Positions 1-5,204 of a DNA stretch of 5,204 nt are shown piece after piece (position 1 is the stretch's first letter; each line of letters begins with the position of its first letter). Made by a program: the position numbers and the translations under genes. Source of the DNA: Chloroflexota bacterium (GTDB lineage: Bacteria; Chloroflexota; Dehalococcoidia; JACQTR01); assembly GCA_016210705.1 (NCBI GenBank), contig JACQTR010000057.1:1-5204 (forward strand), written 5' to 3'. Under the pieces are notes generated by a model. The model was not told the DNA's origin, made no database searches, and saw nothing but the letters and a program-made list of their open reading frames with translations.

Positions 1-1214
1 ACCACCGCCGAGTAACCGGTGCCATCTACGAGGCCGCTCTCAAGGTGAGGGTAGCCCACATAGGAACGACCGGGCTGGAGGCCGGGGAAGTTTACCGTTT
101 TTACTAAAGTTCCCGTGTTGAAATTGTAGTACTCAATGGTGAGGTCGGTGGCCGATGTGCCAACATTTTGGATTATGAAAGGGGTGTCCCATTTTTCGAC
201 ACCAACTTTACGATTGAGGTTGGGCAGGAAGACCTTGGTGCCCCCACTGTTGGGCGCGGAGTGGTTCAAAGATTTTGTTACGTTGTTGAAATTATTGTGC
301 TGCTGAATGACCCCAACTATGGGCTGGGAGCTGGAGGTGACCACCGCCGAGTACTGGGTGTTATCGCTAAGGCCGCTCTCAAGGTGAGGGTAGCCCACGT
401 AGGAACGGCCGGGCAGCAGGCCAGGGACGATTACAGGTGGTTTCGCCAAGGTCCCGGTGTTGAAATCGTAGTACTCAATAGTGAGGTCGGTGGCTGATGC
501 TCCTATGTTCTGGATTATGAAGGGAGTATTCCATTGGTCGGTGCCGAGGTTGCGATTGAGGTTAGCCAGGAAAGCCTTGGTGCCCCCAGAGTTGAAGCCC
601 GAGGTAGCTAGAGCGTTGTTGACGGGGGCATCGTATTGCATTATGGCTCCGGCCAAGCGCACACTGGCAGTGGCTACAACCGAGTACTGGGTATTATCGC
701 TGAGGCCGGAAACCGTAACTGGATCCACCTCATAAGAAGCCCCAGGATTGAGGGAGATGCCGCTGAGGGTGGTTACCAAGACTCCGTCACTGAATCTATA
801 GAAGGCGATGGATAGGTTGTTAGTGGCTGCGGTGTCGGCGTTCTGAATATAGAAAGGAGTATTCCATTGCGTGGGGCCAAGATTACGATTGACGTTAGGG
901 AAGTTTACCGAATTGGTGTTGCCCACGGGGTCGCTGTAACTATCCGCTGAGCCGTTGGAGGCGTGAGAGTTGACCACCGCCGCCACTGGCTGGGTGGAAA
1001 GGATCACCACCGAATACTTGCCTGGGGTGAGATCGGAAAAAGCGGAAATGATAACGGGAAGGGCTCTTCCCGGTTGGAGGGTAAAGACATCGGTAACCTT
1101 GGCCAGGGATCCATTGGGGATCTGGTAGAACTGGAGCTGAATCTGGGCAGTAGCTGATCCTTTGTTCTGGACGATGATGACGCTATCCCAGTTAACGGAG
1201 GGGGCAGAGTTCAC
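1..1214 (-). repeat. Four tandem coding repeats of about 324-342 bp in the surface protein
   Basis: Aligned on the NRNLG...W motif, the units are: A 891-1214 (residues about 69-176), B 558-890 (177-287), C 216-557 (288-401) and D 1-215 (402 onward, truncated by the window). C and D remain near-identical in places even as DNA: a 29-base stretch at 31-59 recurs exactly at 370-398, 339 bp apart. By hand, C and D share about 53 of 72 aligned residues. B is clearly more diverged and A keeps only the WxxxxxxQN core and general pattern. Unit lengths differ by whole codons, as expected for in-frame domain duplication. Confidence 0.9.
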
Positions 1215-1418
1215 TGAACCTGGCGGGGAGGGGACTCCGGCGATAGGGGGTTCTATTGAAGAGTTCCCAGGCATAGTTTGCGGCGATGGCCGACTTAAAG
1301 CAGCTGTAACAACGCCAGCAAACCCGCCTCGGGAGCTGAAGATCAACATCAGGCCTAGGATCAAGAAGGAGCCGATCAGCCATTGGCTAGGCTTTTGCCT
1401 TAGAACCACCGTCTTCAT
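1..1418 (-). CDS. Secreted tandem-repeat surface protein, partial (C-terminus beyond left edge)
   Basis: The minus-strand frame from the ATG at 1418 stays open to the left edge: 472 codons plus two bases, no stop. Residues 1-12 are basic (K2, R7, K9) and residues 13-28 are strongly hydrophobic (WLIGSFLILGLMLIF). The run SSRGGFAG follows, so I read a Sec signal peptide, cleaved near residue 34, or an N-terminal anchor. Residues 42-75 are a Pro/Ser-rich linker. From about residue 69 come four tandem units of 108-114 residues, the last one cut off. Their core is W-N-T-P-F-I-I-Q-N, then an alternating beta-like stretch (DLTIEYYDFNTGTL), PGLxPGRSY, SGLSDNTQYS and a closing GGTKxFLxNL. This pattern suggests beta-sandwich (Ig-like) modules; that fold is inferred. 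Similar repeats occur in uncharacterised exported proteins of Chloroflexota-like bacteria. No catalytic motif is visible, so the role may be adhesion, surface layer or binding. An AAGG four bases before the ATG is a possible ribosome site. The gene lies 198 bp downstream of a glycosyltransferase on the same strand. Confidence 0.88.
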   Translation of the reverse strand, partial: MKTVVLRQKPSQWLIGSFLILGLMLIFSSRGGFAGVVTAALSRPSPQTMPGNSSIEPPIAGVPSPPGSVNSAPSVNWDSVIIVQNKGSATAQIQLQFYQIPNGSLAKVTDVFTLQPGRALPVIISAFSDLTPGKYSVVILSTQPVAAVVNSHASNGSADSYSDPVGNTNSVNFPNVNRNLGPTQWNTPFYIQNADTAATNNLSIAFYRFSDGVLVTTLSGISLNPGASYEVDPVTVSGLSDNTQYSVVATASVRLAGAIMQYDAPVNNALATSGFNSGGTKAFLANLNRNLGTDQWNTPFIIQNIGASATDLTIEYYDFNTGTLAKPPVIVPGLLPGRSYVGYPHLESGLSDNTQYSAVVTSSSQPIVGVIQQHNNFNNVTKSLNHSAPNSGGTKVFLPNLNRKVGVEKWDTPFIIQNVGTSATDLTIEYYNFNTGTLVKTVNFPGLQPGRSYVGYPHLESGLVDGTGYSAV

Positions 1419-1423
1419 ATCGC

Positions 1424-1455
1424 CTTATATTCTCTCTTTAGGTTTCGCCTGTCAA
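1424..1455 (-). promoter_or_regulatory. Possible promoter upstream of the surface-protein gene
   Basis: A perfect -35 hexamer TTGACA lies at 1455-1450 on the minus strand. The best -10 candidate, TATAAG at 1429-1424, is 20 bases away, longer than the usual 16-18. Used as drawn, it would start transcription almost at the ATG at 1418. An 18-base spacing gives only AATATA, a poor match. The site is plausible because the gene follows a repeat-filled gap after the glycosyltransferase stop, but read-through from upstream is equally possible. Confidence 0.25.
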
Positions 1456-1487
1456 TAGTAATAATCTTGGCTTTGCACAAAGTCTGT

Positions 1488-1563
1488 AAGATTGCTTCGC
1501 TGTGCTCGCAATGACAAAAACGCTTCCACAACGTCATTGCGAGGGCGAAGCCGTGGCAATCTT
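1488..1563. repeat. Interspersed imperfect inverted repeat, CHCEHSEA type
   Basis: The left arm 1488-1515 and right arm 1533-1563 are imperfect reverse complements. An exact 11-bp inner pair (CTCGCAATGAC at 1505-1515 with GTCATTGCGAG at 1533-1543) and an exact 8-bp outer pair (AAGATTGC at 1488-1495 with GCAATCTT at 1556-1563) frame a 17-base loop. This composition (CATTGCGAG, GCGAAGC, GCAATCTT) matches a dispersed repeat family known in many bacteria for yielding the spurious peptide CHCEHSEA, which the minus-strand frame does give here. Such elements are noncoding; mobility and function are unknown. It fills most of the gap between two genes. Confidence 0.7.
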
Positions 1564-1568
1564 GATTA

Positions 1569-1597
1569 TTTTGGCAAGACCAATAATCTTGCCAAAA
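1569..1597. repeat. Perfect 11-bp hairpin after the glycosyltransferase stop
   Basis: TTTTGGCAAGA (1569-1579) and TCTTGCCAAAA (1587-1597) are exact reverse complements around a 7-base loop. It begins 19 bases past the TAG stop of the glycosyltransferase gene when read on the minus strand. In that RNA the stem is followed by UAAUCA, not a U-tract, so it does not fit a canonical Rho-independent terminator. It could pause transcription, protect the 3' end of the operon message, or be part of the adjoining repeat element. Confidence 0.6.
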
Positions 1598-1616
1598 GGA
1601 GAAGACCACTCCTATG

Positions 1617-2729
1617 CTATTCGCGTTCATCCAGGAGCGGTGCCATTTGATCCCAGAAGGCCCGCTGTACCCTCTCCAGGCTGTAGGCCTTCAGCCGTTC
1701 CCTTTGTCCCTCTATAATTTGTTTTCGTAGAGTTTCGTCTTCTAAAAGTAGGTGAATAAGCTCGGCCACTGCGGGGAAATCCTTTTGTTTTATCAGAATG
1801 CCAGCCTCGCCCAAAGTCTCGGGCACTGCCGCGGCTTTATAGGCGATGACAGGCACGTCAAAATACATGCTCTCGATAAGGGGGACGCAGAAGCCCTCGT
1901 GCTCGCTCATGCTGACGAAGGCATTGGCTACCTGGTAGTAGGCGTTTAACTCCGGCTGGGTAACGTGGCCACAGAAATGAACGTCGGACAGCCCCAGGTA
2001 CTCCACTAGATCCAATAACCATCGGTAGTACACCTGGGTAGTGCCTAAGGAGCCGACCAAAAGGAGGCGGGAATCTGGATTAAGACGTTTATAATAGTAA
2101 AAGGTTTTGATGATATCCTCTTGCCTTTTGTTGGGGGCAATCCTTCCCACAAAGAGCCAGTTGACTTTGCCATCGGCATAGCGCTTTAAGATTTTAGAAT
2201 CCGGAGGCGCGTCCCATCTTTCGTTTAATACTACTGGCGGTACTATGCCCACCTCGGTAAAATCCAGAGCCGTGAGATCCTTCATGCTATATTCTGAAAT
2301 GGCAAGGGCTTTCTCAGTTAGCAGGCTTAATTCATGAAGCTCTTCTTCAGCCAATTTAAGCTTGTTATAAAGCATGGGGTCCTCATATTTGAAAAAATGG
2401 GCTGGAGTAAAATCATAATAGAAGAGGATGACACGGCTTCCCGATTCTTGAAGTTTTTTGACGTATTGAGTAGCCTCACCGCTCAAGCCAAAGTGGTACA
2501 TGAAAATATTTCCCATGCCATTGTTAATCTGGTGCCAAAGAGGCCGGACTTCCCTACGTACCTGAGGGTGAATATGGTTGGCCCAGATCTGGGACTTGTA
2601 TCCTCGTTCGTTAGCCCATTGCCTTATTATCTGGGCAGTATGGAAGATGGCATCGCCGGGCAAGGCAGCCTCTAGAACCTGGTGGAAACTAAGGGTATCA
2701 GCTGTGCCGTTACGAATTTTGAACTTCAT
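1617..2729 (-). CDS. GT4-family glycosyltransferase
   Basis: This 370-residue retaining GT-B glycosyltransferase of family GT4 is predicted to move a sugar from a nucleotide-sugar donor to a growing glycan in the cytoplasm. The N-terminal acceptor half opens with LPGDAIFHTAQII (residues 23-35) and holds YHFG (78-81) and YDFTPAHFF (105-113). The last corresponds to the HNITPxxFF segment of a common GT4 subgroup. The C-terminal donor half starts near residue 190 with WLFVGRIAPNKRQEDII (191-207), then LLLVGS (222-227). It carries the EX7E motif as E278 and E286 in EHEGFCVPLIESM. Length and domain order are normal, so it looks intact. The start ATG has only AAGG one base upstream, so its ribosome site is poor, but no better start is evident. 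It lies 30 bp after the methyltransferase with no terminator, implying cotranscription. Donor and acceptor sugars cannot be read from the sequence; the EHEGF type is common among mannosyltransferase-like enzymes. Confidence 0.93.
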   Translation of the reverse strand: MKFKIRNGTADTLSFHQVLEAALPGDAIFHTAQIIRQWANERGYKSQIWANHIHPQVRREVRPLWHQINNGMGNIFMYHFGLSGEATQYVKKLQESGSRVILFYYDFTPAHFFKYEDPMLYNKLKLAEEELHELSLLTEKALAISEYSMKDLTALDFTEVGIVPPVVLNERWDAPPDSKILKRYADGKVNWLFVGRIAPNKRQEDIIKTFYYYKRLNPDSRLLLVGSLGTTQVYYRWLLDLVEYLGLSDVHFCGHVTQPELNAYYQVANAFVSMSEHEGFCVPLIESMYFDVPVIAYKAAAVPETLGEAGILIKQKDFPAVAELIHLLLEDETLRKQIIEGQRERLKAYSLERVQRAFWDQMAPLLDERE

Positions 2730-2759
2730 ACCTTGGCTATAAGTTATTATGCTTTCTAT

Positions 2760-3779
2760 CTAATTTGCTTCTTTGCGCGCTATGATATGGCATTCCGGTG
2801 AGCGGTAATTTTTGAGCTTTACGGCCAGCACCTGAAACCCCAAATTTTCGTAGAGCTCAACCCATTCGTTCATAGTTAACTGTGTGAGGTGGGCTGGTTC
2901 CGGATCAGGCGAAAAATGAGGAGTCACTGTAGCTATTATGCCATTAGGCTTCAAAATCCTTTTTATATCAGCTAAAGTTTTATTTACGTCATAGGTATGC
3001 TCCATGGTGTGGCGGCTTACCACCAGATCAAAACTGTTGTCTTTGAAAGGCAGGTACTCAATAAGCCCTAGAACAATTTTGTAGCCTAGGTGCACCCCAG
3101 CCTTGACTGATGGATGATGAAGATCGATGCCAATTACTTTAGGGTAGTGCTTTTCAAGCTGAGCAAAGGCTCTACCCCAAGCAGATCCAAGCTCTAAGCA
3201 GCTTTCGATGTGATTGTTCTCTGGGACTTTGCCTAAAAGATCTTCCAAGGACTGGGCATCTATACGTTCGCCTTCGTCGTCACGAGGTTTCATCCATCCC
3301 TGTTGGAGATGGGGCATCCTTTCATTATGCTGAGCATAGTTTACTTTGACCATACGCATTTCTATTTCGGAAGCTTTCTTTTGGTTTTGAATATGGTACA
3401 CATCTCGAGCTAGCGATCGTAGGGCCCATAAAATCTCAGCATTGAAGGCGGCTTGTTTGGCAGCTAGTATATTTACGTAATAAAGGACAAGATCGTGGAA
3501 TTGCCTCTTCAAATAATCCGTAAGGCGCCCCAGTATAGGTAGACTAGAAGGTATTAAGTTGCGCTGAACCGCAAAATCCATGCGCTGAAGGTGCCACAAG
3601 TGATATTCGATGGCGTTTTGAGGTTTTTTTGTTTCTATTGAGGGGTCTGAGACGCCAAAGGTAGGTAAATAAAGTTCGTCGTCTCGACTCCTATTAGCCA
3701 TCCTGTTTCTGAGGCTTTGAGCCACTTGTTCTTGGTTAATTGTGGGGCTTTTGACCTCAAATACCTCTTCTATGCCCAT
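2760..3779 (-). CDS. Class I SAM-dependent methyltransferase with helical N-terminal extension
   Basis: This 339-residue protein has a Methyltransf_11-like Rossmann domain in its C-terminal half. Motif I is CLELGSAWGR (194-203), with Ala200 where many relatives have Gly. The ribose-binding acidic residue is D219 in GIDLHH. The LPFKDNSFDLVVSRHTMEH segment (243-261) and ILKPNG (275-280) are typical of the family. Residues 1-185 lack the fold. Residues 60-130 (from YHLWHLQRMDF on) form a likely helical region resembling the N-terminal segment of methyltransferases and glycosyltransferases in bacterial polysaccharide clusters. No signal peptide is seen, so it is cytoplasmic. The likely role is methylation of a sugar or glycan end; the substrate is unknown. 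The ATG at 3779 has AGGA four bases upstream, and a promoter candidate lies just before it. Parts of the gene are much richer in A+T than the preceding glycosyltransferase, for instance 19 of 60 G+C at 2941-3000. Confidence 0.9.
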   Translation of the reverse strand: MGIEEVFEVKSPTINQEQVAQSLRNRMANRSRDDELYLPTFGVSDPSIETKKPQNAIEYHLWHLQRMDFAVQRNLIPSSLPILGRLTDYLKRQFHDLVLYYVNILAAKQAAFNAEILWALRSLARDVYHIQNQKKASEIEMRMVKVNYAQHNERMPHLQQGWMKPRDDEGERIDAQSLEDLLGKVPENNHIESCLELGSAWGRAFAQLEKHYPKVIGIDLHHPSVKAGVHLGYKIVLGLIEYLPFKDNSFDLVVSRHTMEHTYDVNKTLADIKRILKPNGIIATVTPHFSPDPEPAHLTQLTMNEWVELYENLGFQVLAVKLKNYRSPECHIIARKEAN

Positions 3780-3807
3780 GCTGTCCTACGGTCTCAGCGA
3801 CTGGTTT

Positions 3808-3836
3808 AGTCTAATTCCCATCGTAATCGGTGTCAA
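3808..3836 (-). promoter_or_regulatory. Sigma70-type promoter candidate for the methyltransferase gene
   Basis: On the minus strand TTGACA (3836-3831) is separated by exactly 17 bases from TAGACT (3813-3808), which matches four of six positions of TATAAT. The -35 begins two bases after the stop codon of the upstream glycosyltransferase. A start about seven bases past the -10 would leave a leader of roughly 20 bases containing the AGGA ribosome site. This could give the methyltransferase and the next glycosyltransferase their own transcript inside the larger operon. Confidence 0.5.
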
Positions 3837-3838
3837 GT

Positions 3839-5107
3839 TTATCGGTTGGAGGTCAGCTTTATTTCTTGGGCAGCCCGGCTGGCGAGTCGGGAATATATTT
3901 CTTGCAATTCTTGAGCGTTAGCTTCAATGGATTTTACCTCCCGTAAGTTTTGTTTTAGGCGATGGAGCAGTCCTCTATCCGCCAGGAGCCAGCCTATTTT
4001 TTGAGCCAGGTCCTGGGGGTTTCCTGCCTCGAAAAGAAGCCCATCGCGGCCATCGCTAACCTTCTCCTCCAGGGCCCCGAGGCGGGAGGCGATGACGGGC
4101 ACTCCGGCTGCCAGCGCCTCTTCCACTACCACAGGCGAGTTTTCATACCATCTGGACGGCACCACCAAGCAGTCCAACTGGGAAAGAACTGCCCCTAGTT
4201 CATCGCGCTGTGCCTTGCCCATAAAGTAAGCGTTGGGAAGTTGGTAGGCTTGTAATCGTCGCCAATAAGAGGGATAAAGATGGGGGTCACCGTATACATA
4301 TAACTCCACCTGGTTTGAATCCAACTCTCGCAAAGCTCGGAGAAGCACCTCCACTCCCTTCGCCCAAGCCACGGCGCCGATGTAGCCTAGGCGTAACCTC
4401 TTCTTCTCTTCTAGTCTGTTTTGGCTGGCTAGTGCCTTCTTGTTAATCCCCAATGTAGATACTATGATCTTGCCTTTGGCCAAGTCATGTCTTTCGAAGG
4501 TATCTTTAAGGAATTGGGAGGGCGCTAGGATTATATCCATATTCTCTAGGACTCGGCGCAGACGGTATTGTCGTCCCAGGAAAAGAGGAGCGAATAACGG
4601 AGCTAACGGCAGGAGATAAGGACGACCTCCGGCCGCAGCGCATTGGACGCATCCTAGCCCCGCGAGATTGCTTTTGCAAAGCTGCCCTCGGGGCCGCAGG
4701 AGTTGAGTATTGGGGCATAAAAACCAATAATCATGGAGGGTGAGTAGATGAGGGATTTTTTGGCGGTAGGCCAAAGAGGGAAGGGCTGCCGATAGTCCCA
4801 CCAGGTGGTGGAAATGGATTACTTCAGGCTGGTATTGCTCTAAGAGCTCAATAAACCTTCTTTCGGTGGAGGCATTGCGGAAAGTGGTCATAAAGTTTCG
4901 GATGGCGCTGTGTTTGGGGCCTAAGCCGCCTTTCACCATATGTAGGGGTAAGCCATCCAGATTTTTCTCGTCGGCGGTCTCGGCCCCACAGAAAATTTGA
5001 ATCTCATCGCCTAGTTGTTGCAAAGCCAAGGAAAGCTCATGGATGTAAACCTCGACCCCGCCCATATTGTTGAGGAGGGACTGGTGGGCCACCTGCAAAA
5101 TCCTCAA
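3839..5107 (-). CDS. GT4-family glycosyltransferase with Cys-rich insertion, TTG start
   Basis: This 422-residue GT-B, family GT4 glycosyltransferase shows both halves. The acceptor half has RILQVAH (2-8), the glycine loop and helix NNMGGVEVYIHEL (13-25) and VIHFHHLVG (96-104). LHDYWFLCP (124-132) then opens a Cys-bearing segment: C131, C144, C153, C156. The donor half begins with LRLGYIGAVAWAKGVEVLL (238-256), followed by VYGDP (271-275). Its EX7E motif is E322 and E330 in YENSPVVVEEALAAGVPVIA. All these are standard for the family, so the protein should be an active cytoplasmic sugar transferase; the sugar is unknown. The start is TTG at 5107-5105. No ATG, GTG or TTG lies in frame between it and the window edge, and the first ATG inside the gene (residue 15) would remove the first beta strand. 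The TTG overlaps the upstream gene's TGA as TTGA, pointing to translational coupling. A GGAG lies 12 bases upstream and GAGAAG abuts the start. Confidence 0.94.
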   Translation of the reverse strand: MRILQVAHQSLLNNMGGVEVYIHELSLALQQLGDEIQIFCGAETADEKNLDGLPLHMVKGGLGPKHSAIRNFMTTFRNASTERRFIELLEQYQPEVIHFHHLVGLSAALPSLAYRQKIPHLLTLHDYWFLCPNTQLLRPRGQLCKSNLAGLGCVQCAAAGGRPYLLPLAPLFAPLFLGRQYRLRRVLENMDIILAPSQFLKDTFERHDLAKGKIIVSTLGINKKALASQNRLEEKKRLRLGYIGAVAWAKGVEVLLRALRELDSNQVELYVYGDPHLYPSYWRRLQAYQLPNAYFMGKAQRDELGAVLSQLDCLVVPSRWYENSPVVVEEALAAGVPVIASRLGALEEKVSDGRDGLLFEAGNPQDLAQKIGWLLADRGLLHRLKQNLREVKSIEANAQELQEIYSRLASRAAQEIKLTSNR

Positions 5108-5204
5108 CTTCTCAGTACTCTCCGGTATACCTCTTTGATCTGGCCGTAAACTTTGTCCCAGGTGTAGTTTTCCTTGAGCTTGGCGAACCCATTGTCCCCT
5201 AGCC
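5104..5204 (-). CDS. C-terminal tail of an upstream gene, probably a GT4 glycosyltransferase (partial)
   Basis: A minus-strand frame enters at the right edge and ends in TGA at 5106-5104, giving 32 visible residues: LGDNGFAKLKENYTW, then DKVYGQIKEVYRRVLRS. The pattern G-x-N-G, then (K/E)NYTWDKV, then an amphipathic helix with IxEVYRxVL is typical of the extreme C-terminus of GT4 glycosyltransferases, where Y-T-W / Y-S-W near the end is common. The frame overlaps the next gene by four bases, which fits an operon. The catalytic domains lie outside the window, so the family call rests on this tail only. Confidence 0.72.
   Translation of the reverse strand, partial: LGDNGFAKLKENYTWDKVYGQIKEVYRRVLRS

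Noticed and set aside
168..1157. Plus-strand reading frames at 168-497, 481-735 and 963-1157
   Set aside because: They lie opposite the long minus-strand repeat-protein frame, resemble no known family, and partly repeat each other only because the DNA underneath is repeated.
1..1214. CRISPR array
   Set aside because: The repeats are about 330 bp, in frame, and translate to a continuous protein with diverging units; there is no short repeat-spacer pattern.
1162..1458. Plus-strand frame of 98 residues and minus-strand frame 1192-1383
   Set aside because: Both overlap the signal peptide, linker and first repeat of the surface protein in other frames and show no domain pattern of their own.
1569..1597. 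Intrinsic (Rho-independent) terminator
   Set aside because: The hairpin is good but no U-tract follows on either strand, so I list it as an inverted repeat instead.
1415..1717. Short frames across the gap, minus 1415-1630 and plus 1502-1717
   Set aside because: The minus frame contains CHCEHSEA, a well-known false peptide from an interspersed repeat. The plus frame runs through the same repeat into the antisense of the glycosyltransferase end.
2334..2675. Plus-strand frame of 113 residues
   Set aside because: It lies wholly antisense to the N-terminal half of an intact GT4 gene with clear family motifs.
3799..3811. Small inverted repeat GACT...AGTC near the methyltransferase promoter
   Set aside because: The arms are only four bases, which is expected by chance; not enough to call an operator.
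3962..4198. Plus-strand frame of 78 residues, and minus-strand frame 4506-4727
   Set aside because: Both are shadows of the GT4 gene at 3839-5107, whose motifs extend across both places.

Overview
This 5.2 kb window appears to be bacterial. It holds a tight run of minus-strand genes for surface-polysaccharide or glycan assembly, followed by a large secreted repeat protein on the same strand. The taxon cannot be fixed from the sequence. Moderate G+C, GT4 glycosyltransferases of this style, tandem 'W-x-TP-x-x-IQN' surface repeats and an interspersed repeat of the 'CHCEHSEA' kind together recall Chloroflexota-like genomes or metagenome bins. That is a low-to-moderate confidence inference.

Transcription runs right to left. 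At the right edge (5104-5204) is the C-terminal tail of an upstream gene, most likely another GT4 glycosyltransferase. Its TGA stop overlaps the TTG start of a complete GT4 glycosyltransferase (3839-5107) by four bases. A 59-bp gap carrying a good sigma70-type promoter candidate leads to a class I SAM-dependent methyltransferase (2760-3779). This has a long helical N-terminal extension of the kind seen in sugar and polysaccharide gene clusters. Thirty bases further on is a second complete GT4 glycosyltransferase (1617-2729).

The 198-bp gap 1419-1616 is not coding. It contains a perfect 11-bp hairpin, an imperfect inverted repeat of the CHCEHSEA type, and a possible promoter for the next gene. 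From 1418 to the left edge runs a minus-strand reading frame with no stop, 472 codons plus two bases. It encodes a signal peptide or N-terminal anchor, a Pro/Ser-rich linker and four tandem repeats of about 108-114 residues, the last cut by the window edge.

The three complete enzymes and the upstream tail look like cytoplasmic enzymes building and decorating a glycan: sugars transferred from activated donors by the GT4 enzymes, and a methyl group perhaps added to a sugar or chain end by the methyltransferase. The repeat protein is probably exported to the cell surface. A link between it and the glycan enzymes is suggested only by adjacency and shared strand. I found no RNA gene, CRISPR array, transposase or clear novel defence or mobile system.
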